A DNA stretch of 64,000 bases, from positions 152,468 to 216,467 of the forward strand of contig JAHLYR010000047.1 of NCBI GenBank assembly GCA_025128025.1, read 5' to 3'. Under the pieces are notes generated by a model. That model did no database searches and was not told where the DNA came from. It worked only from the letters and a program-made list of their open reading frames with translations. This DNA is from Synechococcus sp. CS-1330 (lineage in GTDB: Bacteria > Cyanobacteriota > Cyanobacteriia > PCC-6307 > Cyanobiaceae). The position numbers and the translations under genes were made by a program. This document shows, piece after piece, positions 17,479-24,698 of this stretch. Numbering within the stretch: position 1 is the stretch's first letter; each line of letters begins with the position of its first letter.

Positions 17479-17865
17479 ATGAAGTCCTTTCCCCTTCCCC
17501 GCCTGGCCCTGGTGCTGGGCCTGTTGGGTAGCGGCGCCGTCAGTGCCGGCTCCGCCCTGGCCGATCCCCAGTTCTCAGGTCGAGCCGTCGCCCCCTGGGG
17601 CCCTAATTCTGGCCTCCAACGCGGCTTGGTTCAGGCTCAGCGGGCTTTGGCGGATCAGTCCTATCGCCAGACGCAGTGGCGCCTCGACCAACTGGATCGT
17701 TGCCTCAGCAGCGCCCGTCAGCGCTGGGACAACGACCAGTGCCTGCGCCGTGATGAGCAGGCTCGGGAGCGTCAGTGGCGGCGTGATCAGCAGGAATGGC
17801 AGCTTCTGATGAGCCGCCAGAGCTCCACCGCCCAGCTGCCCTGGCGGCCCGGCCTGAGCCTCTGA
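17479..17865 (+). CDS. Small exported Gln/Arg-rich protein
   Basis: This 128-residue protein of unrecognised family has a clear signal peptide (about 1-28, LALVLGLLGSGAVSAGSALA). The mature part is hydrophilic, with a helical Gln/Arg/Trp-rich stretch (QTQWRLDQLDRCLSSARQRW, then DEQARERQWRRDQQEWQLL) and two Cys. It is the first of three consecutive small exported genes (17.5-18.8 kb) downstream of the two-component pair. Upstream lie 135 bases of non-coding sequence in which I see no RNA gene. Confidence 0.68.
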   Translation: MKSFPLPRLALVLGLLGSGAVSAGSALADPQFSGRAVAPWGPNSGLQRGLVQAQRALADQSYRQTQWRLDQLDRCLSSARQRWDNDQCLRRDEQARERQWRRDQQEWQLLMSRQSSTAQLPWRPGLSL

Positions 17866-17938
17866 CGGCCTTTTCGGTTTTTCTTGCTCCGATCTCGATC
17901 TCCCATTCCCCCCAACACCACCTACCTCGACATCAACC

Positions 17939-18325
17939 ATGCGCCTCTCTGCCCTTCCTCTCGTTTTGGCCGGCCTGCTTGGCAGTGCAGCCCTTGCTCC
18001 TGAGGTCGCCCAGGCCTACCCCTATGGCGATCAGCGCTACGCCTACGACGGTCAGCGCTATGCCTACGACAACTACGGTCCGCCCCCCGGCCGAACCTAT
18101 GCCCCCCTGCCAGTGAGTCCCTATGGCTACCCCATCGCCTCTGAACCTGAGCCCTATAGCCCTCCTCCCGTGCGTCGCTGCAATCGGGGCACCGTGCTGA
18201 CCGGGGCTGCCATTGGTGGCGGACTGGGAGCGATCTTGGCTAGCAACTCCCGCAACCGCCTCTGGAGTCTGCCAATGGGGGCCGCGATGGGCGGCATCTT
18301 GGGTGGTGTGATCTCTGGGTGCTGA
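17939..18325 (+). CDS. Small exported Tyr/Pro-rich protein with glycine-zipper-like tail
   Basis: The 128-residue product has a signal peptide (about 1-25), then a Tyr/Pro-rich segment with the repeat YGDQRYAYDGQRYAYDNYG, then PPPVRRCNRGTV and a Gly/Ala-rich tail (TGAAIGGGLGAILAS and MGAAMGGILGGVISGC) that resembles glycine-zipper membrane segments. It could be an envelope-associated protein. Function unknown; the middle gene of three small exported ones. Confidence 0.68.
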   Translation: MRLSALPLVLAGLLGSAALAPEVAQAYPYGDQRYAYDGQRYAYDNYGPPPGRTYAPLPVSPYGYPIASEPEPYSPPPVRRCNRGTVLTGAAIGGGLGAILASNSRNRLWSLPMGAAMGGILGGVISGC

Positions 18326-18373
18326 AGCTGGTCTCAGCCGGCCCCCCCATTTCATCCCACCCCACCTATAGCC

Positions 18374-18838
18374 ATGAACCTTTTGAAAAAATTGTTGCCC
18401 AGAGCCGGACAGCGCCCTGCCCCCCTGCTGCTGGCTGGCACCTTGTTGATTCTGGGGTTTAGTCAGGCCGGTGCTGCGGCCTTCGCCGAAGGCACCGGTT
18501 ACGGAAGGCGTCCCAACCCTGAGCGCCGCGAAGCGATGCAACGCCAGCAGGCCGAGGCGATCGCCAAATTGAGCAGACAGCAGCGCCAGGCTTATTTCGC
18601 CGCCCGTCGCCAGCTGGAGCAGCGGGTTTCTGCCGAACGACTGGACCAACTAAGCAAGGCCGAGCGCTGTATGGTTCCAGCCCGTGACGTGGATGCCCTG
18701 CAGAGCTGTCAGCGCAATCTGCAGGACCAAGCCATGGAGCAGGGTCGCCGCTGGATGACCGAACGGGCCGAGCTCCAGCGCCGCTTTGGCATGCCGCTCT
18801 GGGGCAAGGACCAGCGCCAACAAAAACAGGGGGCTTAA
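18374..18838 (+). CDS. Small exported Gln/Arg-rich protein
   Basis: 154 residues with a signal-peptide-like N-terminus (about 14-38, LLLAGTLLILGFSQAGAAAFA) and a strongly helical, Gln/Arg-rich mature part (REAMQRQQAEAIAKLSRQQR, AARRQLEQRVSAERLDQL, two Cys). Family unrecognised; it resembles the 17479 gene in composition, so the two may be related. The last codons and stop lie inside a perfect 22-base palindrome that acts as the terminator of the convergent pgk gene. Confidence 0.66.
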   Translation: MNLLKKLLPRAGQRPAPLLLAGTLLILGFSQAGAAAFAEGTGYGRRPNPERREAMQRQQAEAIAKLSRQQRQAYFAARRQLEQRVSAERLDQLSKAERCMVPARDVDALQSCQRNLQDQAMEQGRRWMTERAELQRRFGMPLWGKDQRQQKQGA

Positions 18839-18847
18839 GCCCCCTGT
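18821..18847 (-). terminator. Terminator of pgk, embedded in the end of the convergent gene
   Basis: ACAGGGGGCTT (18826-18836) and AAGCCCCCTGT (18837-18847) form a perfect 22-base palindrome. Read on the minus strand it is followed by TTTTTG (18826-18821), as expected of an intrinsic terminator for pgk, whose stop is about 31 bases away. The palindrome covers the last coding bases and the TAA (18836-18838) of the plus-strand gene. Confidence 0.8.
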
Positions 18848-18877
18848 CGCTCTCAGCCTGATCAGGCCGCCGCCAGA

Positions 18878-20083
18878 TCAGGCTTCATCCAGGGCTGCCA
18901 CGCCGGGCAGCACCTTGCCTTCCAGCAGCTCCAGGCTGGCGCCACCGCCGGTGGAGATGTGGGACATCTTCTCGGCTACGCCCACCTTTTCCACGGCTGC
19001 CACGGAGTCGCCGCCGCCGATGATCGTGCAGCAGCCCTTGCCGCTCAGGTCGGCCAGGGTGTGGGCGATGCCGTTGGTGCCAGCGGCAAACTTGTCGAAT
19101 TCGAACACGCCCATGGGGCCGTTCCAGATCACGGTCTTGCAGTCGGCCAGGGCCTCCTGGAAGGCTTTGAGCGAGTCGGGGCCGATGTCCAGGCCCATCC
19201 AGCCATCGGGGATGGCGTCGATCGACACGGTCTGGCTGTTGGCGTCGGGGGCGAAGTTGTCGGCCAGCACCACATCGGTGGGCAGCAGTAGCTGCACGCC
19301 CTTGGCGGCCGCCTTGGCCTCAAGCTCCTTGGCCAGCTCCAGCTTGTCCTCTTCCACCAGGCTCTTGCCCACCGCCAGGCCACGGGCTTTGTAGAAGGTG
19401 AAAATCATGCCGCCACCGATCAGCACCTTGTCGCACTTGTCGATCAGGGCTTCGAGCACGCCGATTTTGGAGCTCACCTTGGAGCCGCCCACGATCGCCG
19501 CCAGGGGACGCTTGGGCTCGTCGATGGCGCCCTGTAGGTACTGCAGCTCCTTCTCCATCAGGTAGCCGGCCACGCTGGGGCTCAGTGCCTTGGTGACGCC
19601 TTCGGTGGAGGCATGGGCCCGGTGGGCGGCGCCGAAGGCGTCGTTCACATAAATATCGGCAAGGGCTGCCAGCTGGGCAGCGAAACCGGCGTCGTTCTTC
19701 TCTTCTTCGGCGAAGAAGCGCACGTTTTCGAGCAGCACCACATCGCCTGCGGCCATGGCTGCCACCTTGGCTTCGGCGTCGGGGCCGATGCAGCTGTCGG
19801 TTTTCACCACGGGCTTGCCGAGCAACTCGCTGAGGCGGGCAGCCACGGGGGTGAGGCGCATGGCTTCGTTCACTTGGCCCTTGGGACGGCCGAAGTGGGC
19901 CGCCAGGATCACCTTGGAGCCCTTGCTGCTCAGGTCATTGATGGTGGGCAGGGCGGCCCGGATGCGGGTGTCGTCGGTGATGGCACCGGCGTCATCAAGC
20001 GGTACGTTGAAGTCGACCCGCACCAGCACGCGCTTGCCGCTGAGCTCATCGGCCGAAAGGCTGGCCAGGGATCGCTTCGCCAT
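18878..20083 (-). CDS. pgk: Phosphoglycerate kinase
   Basis: Pgk interconverts 1,3-bisphosphoglycerate plus ADP with 3-phosphoglycerate plus ATP in the Calvin cycle and glycolysis. The 401-residue protein has the N-terminal signature [14 protein letters not shown], the substrate-binding [34 protein letters not shown], the hinge region, and the nucleotide-binding [11 protein letters not shown] and [11 protein letters not shown] near the C-terminus. Start ATG at 20083. It is monocistronic by appearance, with its own terminator at 18847-18821 and a 159-base upstream region shared with the divergent Usp gene. Confidence 0.97.
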   Translation of the reverse strand: MAKRSLASLSADELSGKRVLVRVDFNVPLDDAGAITDDTRIRAALPTINDLSSKGSKVILAAHFGRPKGQVNEAMRLTPVAARLSELLGKPVVKTDSCIGPDAEAKVAAMAAGDVVLLENVRFFAEEEKNDAGFAAQLAALADIYVNDAFGAAHRAHASTEGVTKALSPSVAGYLMEKELQYLQGAIDEPKRPLAAIVGGSKVSSKIGVLEALIDKCDKVLIGGGMIFTFYKARGLAVGKSLVEEDKLELAKELEAKAAAKGVQLLLPTDVVLADNFAPDANSQTVSIDAIPDGWMGLDIGPDSLKAFQEALADCKTVIWNGPMGVFEFDKFAAGTNGIAHTLADLSGKGCCTIIGGGDSVAAVEKVGVAEKMSHISTGGGASLELLEGKVLPGVAALDEA

Positions 20084-20242
20084 GGGTTATGGAATAACTG
20101 AATTGCCGGGGGGAGATTAGCCCCCGCGTGTCCCAGCCACTGCCTGCTTCGGATTCCCCCCTGCCATTCGCCCTGGCCGGACGACGGTGGGACCCCCAGA
20201 CTGAAGCCACGGGCTCGCATCTGCCCAGCCGCATTTCGCCCC

Positions 20243-20617
20243 ATGTTTGACACCGTTCTCTTTCCCATCGACCAGAGCCGCCAGGCGATGGAAACGGCTG
20301 CGGTGGCCTTGAAACTGGCCCAGCAGCACGCCAGCAAGCTGGTGTTGCTGTCGGTAGTGGAGCCCGAGCAAGACGACCCGGCGGCGGTTGCTGCCCTGCT
20401 GCAGCAAGCCCGCGCCCGCTTTGAAGAGGCCGGCGTCAGCTGCCAGGTGATCGAGCGGGAGGGCAAGCCTGCCTTCGTGATCGGCGATGTGGCAGATGAG
20501 ATCAATGCCGACGTGATCGTGATGGGCACCCGCGGCATTGCGATTGAGAGCGATCAGCAGAGCACCGCCGCCCGTGTGATCCAGCTGGCGCCCTGCCCGG
20601 TGTTGGTGGTGCCCTGA
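20243..20617 (+). CDS. Universal stress protein (UspA family)
   Basis: A single-domain 124-residue Usp. It has the first strand FDTVLFPIDQS and the ATP-binding C-terminal motif GTRGIAIES, then STAARVIQLAPCPVLVVP (Gly-x2-Gly-x9-Gly/Ser-x-type region; the first Gly pair is present but the spacing is altered). Such proteins respond to nutrient and oxidative stress; the particular role here is unknown. Its stop shares one base with the ylqF start (TGATG), so both genes are translationally coupled. Confidence 0.88.
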   Translation: MFDTVLFPIDQSRQAMETAAVALKLAQQHASKLVLLSVVEPEQDDPAAVAALLQQARARFEEAGVSCQVIEREGKPAFVIGDVADEINADVIVMGTRGIAIESDQQSTAARVIQLAPCPVLVVP

Positions 20618-21513
20618 TGCCCCAGACGCTTCCGCTCAGCGTCAACGCTCCAGCGATTCAGTGGTACCCAGGCCACATCGCCAAGGCGGAGAAAGCCCTC
20701 AGCGCCAACTTGGCCAAGGTGGATTTAGTGATCGAGGTGCGGGATGCCCGGATACCCATGGCCACATCCCACCCGCGCCTGCAGCGCTGGATCGGCAATA
20801 AGCAACACCTGCTGGTGCTCAACCGGGTTGACATGATTCCGCCCTCGGTGCGCCAGTCATGGACCGCCTGGTTTCGCGCCCAGGAGCAGACCTGCTGGTG
20901 GTGTGATGCCAAGGCCGGCACCGGCGTTAAGCAGCTGCAGCAGGCGGCGATTCGTGCTGGCGTAGCCCTCAATGTTCGCCGGGCTGGGCGCGGCATGAAG
21001 CCAAGGCCGGTGCGAGCTCTGATGCTGGGCTTCCCCAATGTGGGTAAGTCGGCCCTGATCAATCGGCTGGTGCGCCAAAAAGTCGTAGACAGCGCCCGTC
21101 GTGCTGGTGTGACCCGCAGTCTGCGCTGGGTGCGGCTTGGCCAGGACCTCGACCTGCTCGACGCCCCCGGTGTGCTGCCGCCCCGCCTCGACGACCAGCA
21201 GGCAGCCCTGCGCCTAGCCCTCTGCGACGACATTGGCCAGGCGGCCTACGACAACGAAGCTGCCGCCCGGGCCTTCTTGCAGCTGCTCACCCTGCTTGAA
21301 GCTGAGCCAGCTGCTGGCGTGCCGCCTGGGCTGGTGGGCAAGCGCTATGGCATCCCCCTAGGTGTGCTGCCCGGCGGCGGCCCGGATGTGGAGGGCTGGC
21401 TGGTGACCGCTGCGGAGCGCCACACCAGTGGCGACAGCCTGCGCATGGCTACCAAGCTGCTCGATGATTTTCGCTGCGCTCGCTTGGGTGCCATTGCACT
21501 TGAACTGCCCTAA
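20617..21513 (+). CDS. ylqF: Ribosome biogenesis GTPase YlqF/RbgA
   Basis: A circularly permuted GTPase of 298 residues needed for late 50S subunit assembly. The motif order is G4 first (VLNRVDM), then G1 GFPNVGKSALINRL, a switch region, and G3 DAPGVLPPR. The N-terminal WYPGHIAKAEKAL and VIEVRDARIPMATSHP are characteristic of the family. It overlaps the Usp gene by one base. Confidence 0.93.
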   Translation: MPQTLPLSVNAPAIQWYPGHIAKAEKALSANLAKVDLVIEVRDARIPMATSHPRLQRWIGNKQHLLVLNRVDMIPPSVRQSWTAWFRAQEQTCWWCDAKAGTGVKQLQQAAIRAGVALNVRRAGRGMKPRPVRALMLGFPNVGKSALINRLVRQKVVDSARRAGVTRSLRWVRLGQDLDLLDAPGVLPPRLDDQQAALRLALCDDIGQAAYDNEAAARAFLQLLTLLEAEPAAGVPPGLVGKRYGIPLGVLPGGGPDVEGWLVTAAERHTSGDSLRMATKLLDDFRCARLGAIALELP

Positions 21514-21524
21514 GTGGATAAAGC

Positions 21525-21965
21525 TCAATTTACGAGCTCACCGATCAGGCTTATGTGATAGCCGAGGCGATTAAGGGTCTCTCCACTGTTTAACACGCCG
21601 AGTTCGGTTTTCAGCTGAATCGAATTAATAGCTGAATCCTGCATTGTCAGTTCAAATGAGTTGACTGCCCAGCCAACATTGCTAAATCCTGCCATGGCAT
21701 TAATGCTTAAAAAAGGCACTGATTCGACCAGTCTGAAGCTCTGTCCATCCTGGAGCATGTCAGCCGGCAGGGAAATGTTCAGAGATAGATTTTGGATGAA
21801 CCATCCGGGCGATGTGTTCTCATTCGCCCATCCTGGTGATTTGAGATCAACGCTGACGATTCCTGAGAGTAGAACCATTTGGCGACCATCACTTAGTTTA
21901 TAGTGAATGGCATGTGTTGAGCTGAACTTTTCAGCCTGTTTTGGGTCGAGTTGGCTGATCTGCAT
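21525..21965 (-). CDS. Protein of unknown function, atypical composition
   Basis: The family is not recognised. The 146-residue product has no signal peptide and looks beta-rich (HAIHYKLSDGRQMVLLSGIV, WFIQNLSLNISLPADML, SFELTMQDSAINSIQL). The gene is much more AT-rich than its neighbours, and codon use differs accordingly, which suggests recent acquisition. The start is the ATG at 21965; the stop is 12 bases from the convergent ylqF stop. The 122 bases upstream, towards the pseudouridine synthase gene, hold nothing I can name. Confidence 0.6.
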   Translation of the reverse strand: MQISQLDPKQAEKFSSTHAIHYKLSDGRQMVLLSGIVSVDLKSPGWANENTSPGWFIQNLSLNISLPADMLQDGQSFRLVESVPFLSINAMAGFSNVGWAVNSFELTMQDSAINSIQLKTELGVLNSGETLNRLGYHISLIGELVN

Positions 21966-22087
21966 TCGAAAATTATTTTTGATTCAAACTTTAGGACACG
22001 TGGCAAGTCAAGCCTCTCGCGGAGGCTCTGCTGCATAGAGCCTCTGCGGATCAAGCCAGTACGGTCATTGGCAGGGAGGAAAGGGCG

Positions 22088-23038
22088 ATGGTCGAGGTGA
22101 GCTTCGGCGAGGGCGAAGGTGAGCTGCTGACGCTCACCTACCCCAAGCCGCTGCCGATGCGGCTGGATCGCTGGCTGGTGGCCCAGCGGCCGGAGCAGAG
22201 CCGCGCCCGGATCCAGAAGTTCATCGAGGCGGGCTACGTGCGGGTAAATGGCGTCACTGGCCGGGCCAAGACGCCGCTGCGCCTAGAGGATGTGGTGCAG
22301 CTGTGGATGCCACCGCCCGAGCCCCTTCCCTATCTGCTGCCCCAGGCGATGCCCCTGGATGTGCTGTTTGAAGACGCCCATCTGATCGTGCTCAACAAGC
22401 CCGCCGGGCTCACGGTGCACCCGGCGCCCGGCAACAGGGATGGCACCTTGGTGAATGGCCTTTTGCACCACTGCCCAGATCTGCCCGGTATCGGCGGCGA
22501 GCTGCGGCCCGGCATTGTGCACCGGCTCGATAAGGACACCACGGGTTGCATCGTCGTGGCCAAGAGCCAGGAGGCCCTGGTGAAGCTGCAGGTGCAGATC
22601 CAGAAGCGCATCGCTTCTCGCCAGTATCTGGCGGTGGTGCACGGCCAGCCAGCTGGCGACTCCGGCACGATCGTCGGGGCGATCGGTCGCCATCCCGTCG
22701 ACCGCAAGAAATATGCGGTGGTCCACGACGACTCGGGGCGCCATGCCTGCACCCACTGGCGCCTGGTAGAGCGCCTGGGGGATTACAGCCTGCTGCGCTT
22801 CAAGCTCGACACCGGCCGCACCCACCAGATCCGGGTGCACTGCGCCCACATCGGTCACCCGATCGTGGGTGACCCCACCTACTCCCGCTGCCGCAAGCTG
22901 CCGCTTGAGCTGCCTGGCCAGGCCTTGCACGCCGTGCAACTCGGACTTGATCACCCGATCACCCAGCAGCGCCTGGTGTGCGAAGCGCCGCTGCCGGAGG
23001 CGTTCGAGCGCTTGCTGGCAGTGCTCAGGCGGCGCTAG
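22088..23038 (+). CDS. 23S rRNA pseudouridine synthase, RluD type (RluA family)
   Basis: 316 residues. An S4 RNA-binding domain comes first (about 18-75, MRLDRWLVAQRPEQSRARIQ), then the RluA-family catalytic domain with the signature GIVHRLDKDTTGCIVVAK, whose Asp is the nucleophile, and the C-terminal KLDTGRTHQIRVH. The arrangement is that of RluD, which modifies helix 69 of 23S rRNA; the exact target is inferred. The ATG at 22088 is preceded by GGGAGGAAAGGG, a good ribosome binding site. Confidence 0.9.
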   Translation: MVEVSFGEGEGELLTLTYPKPLPMRLDRWLVAQRPEQSRARIQKFIEAGYVRVNGVTGRAKTPLRLEDVVQLWMPPPEPLPYLLPQAMPLDVLFEDAHLIVLNKPAGLTVHPAPGNRDGTLVNGLLHHCPDLPGIGGELRPGIVHRLDKDTTGCIVVAKSQEALVKLQVQIQKRIASRQYLAVVHGQPAGDSGTIVGAIGRHPVDRKKYAVVHDDSGRHACTHWRLVERLGDYSLLRFKLDTGRTHQIRVHCAHIGHPIVGDPTYSRCRKLPLELPGQALHAVQLGLDHPITQQRLVCEAPLPEAFERLLAVLRRR

Positions 23039-23044
23039 GCAGGC

Positions 23045-24646
23045 TCATGCGGCTCTGGGCAGTCGCGGGCAGGCTTCCACCAGGGTTCGGGTGATCGCGG
23101 TTTGGGGATTGCTCAGCAGCCGGGAGCCGGGGCCCTCCTCCACGATCTTCCCCCCCTCCAGCACCAGCACCCGGTGGCAGAAGCCACTGGCCACCGACAG
23201 GTCGTGGGTGACAAACAGCATCCCCAAACCCAGGCGCTCCTGCAGCTCCCGCAGCAGGGCCAGCACATCTGCCTGCACCTCGGCATCCAGCATGCTGACG
23301 CTCTCATCGCAGAGCAGCACCTGGGGCTCCAGGATCAGGGCCCGGGCAATCGCTACCCGTTGCTGCTGACCGCCAGAGAGCGTGCGGGGCAGGCGGTTTT
23401 CAAAGGCTTCCGGGGGGGTGAGCCCCACCGCTGTCAGCAGTTCGCGGGCGCGTTGACGGGCCTGGGAGCGGTTGGCCGGGCCGTGGATCAGCAGGGGATC
23501 AGCAATCGCCTCACCCACCACCATCTGGGGGTTGAGGCAGGCCAGCGGATCTTGAAACACCATCTGAATGCCGCGCCTGGCCTGGCGCAGGGCTCGGCCC
23601 CGCAGGCTGAGCAGGCTTGTGCCCTGCAGCCTCACCGTGCCGCCTCGCACCGGCGCCAGCCCCATCAGGGCGCGGCAGAGGGTGCTTTTGCCGCAGCCGG
23701 AAGCTCCCACTAAGCCGATGGTTTCGCCCTGCTGCAGGCGCAGGGTGACGCCATCCACAGCCTTGAGCCAGCGGGCTTGCCAGGGCAGTGATGGCAGTGG
23801 ATGCCAGCTGCGCAGCTGCTCGATTTCCAGCAGCAGCGGTGCTGGCGGTGGCGGCAAACTTTCGGCGCCCTCCCGCTCCCGTGCCTTGGCCACCAGCCGT
23901 TGGGCTAGGGCGGAGGTGGGGGCCATAAGCAACTGCCGGGCTGGCGCCTGTTCCACCAGGCGTCCCTGATCGAGCACGGCGATCTGGTCGCACCAGCGGC
24001 CCGCCATGGCCAGGTCGTGGCTGATCAGCAGTAGGGCGCTGCCCGCTTCGCGGCAGAGGTTGCTGAGCTCTGCCATCACCTGGCCGGCTACGGCCACATC
24101 CAGGCTGGTGGTGGGTTCGTCGGCGATCACCAGCGGCGGCTCCAGGGCCATCGCCAGGGCGATCGCTAAGCGCTGGCGCATGCCGCCACTGAATTCATGG
24201 GGATAGCTGCCGTAGCGCTCCGGGCCGATGCCCACCCGCTCGAGCAACTGCATCGCCCGTTGCCGCACCTGGCGCCTCTGCCAGCGGGGCCGGTGGGCCG
24301 CCAGGGTGTCTGCCAGGTGATCGCCGATCGTCACCAGCGGGTTGAGCCGGGTCATCGGGTCCTGGAACACCAGCCCCACCGCTTCACCGCGCAGTTGGCG
24401 CAGGGCCGGCCGCGCCATTTGGCTGGGGTTCTGACCCGCTAGCAGCAGGGAGCCGCTGCATTGGCTGCCCGGGGGAAGTAATTGCAGCACGGCCCGGGCC
24501 ACGGTGCTTTTGCCGCAGCCGGAAGGACCCACTAGGGCCAGCCGATCGCCGGACGCCAGGGTCAGGTTGAGGCCGTCGAGGGTGGGGCGCTCTGCTTCGG
24601 GATAGCGCACCACCAGGTTCTCAATTGCGATCACGGGGCTGGTCAT
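23045..24646 (-). CDS. Double-ATPase subunit of a peptide/nickel-type ABC importer (DppD-DppF fusion, YejF-like)
   Basis: Two complete nucleotide-binding domains lie in tandem in 533 residues. The first has Walker A GPSGCGKSTVARAV, signature FSGGMRQRLAIA and Walker B VIADEPTTSLD. The second has GASGCGKSTLCRALMG, LSGGQQQRVAIARAL and LLCDESVSMLD. Both belong to the oligopeptide/dipeptide/nickel import ATPases. No permease or binding-protein gene is next to it. The start is uncertain between ATGs at 24652 and 24646; the latter gives MTSPVIAIENLVVRYPEAE. It is divergent from the RelA/SpoT gene. Confidence 0.88.
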   Translation of the reverse strand: MTSPVIAIENLVVRYPEAERPTLDGLNLTLASGDRLALVGPSGCGKSTVARAVLQLLPPGSQCSGSLLLAGQNPSQMARPALRQLRGEAVGLVFQDPMTRLNPLVTIGDHLADTLAAHRPRWQRRQVRQRAMQLLERVGIGPERYGSYPHEFSGGMRQRLAIALAMALEPPLVIADEPTTSLDVAVAGQVMAELSNLCREAGSALLLISHDLAMAGRWCDQIAVLDQGRLVEQAPARQLLMAPTSALAQRLVAKAREREGAESLPPPPAPLLLEIEQLRSWHPLPSLPWQARWLKAVDGVTLRLQQGETIGLVGASGCGKSTLCRALMGLAPVRGGTVRLQGTSLLSLRGRALRQARRGIQMVFQDPLACLNPQMVVGEAIADPLLIHGPANRSQARQRARELLTAVGLTPPEAFENRLPRTLSGGQQQRVAIARALILEPQVLLCDESVSMLDAEVQADVLALLRELQERLGLGMLFVTHDLSVASGFCHRVLVLEGGKIVEEGPGSRLLSNPQTAITRTLVEACPRLPRAA

Positions 24647-24698
24647 GGGCACCAGCTTGGCCCCACTTGCCTACGATGGGGGGAACCCGCAGGCTGAA

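Noticed and set aside
21966..22087. Possible riboswitch or tRNA upstream of the pseudouridine synthase gene
   Set aside because: An imperfect hairpin around GCCTCTCGCGGAGGC can be drawn, but nothing matches a known RNA class.
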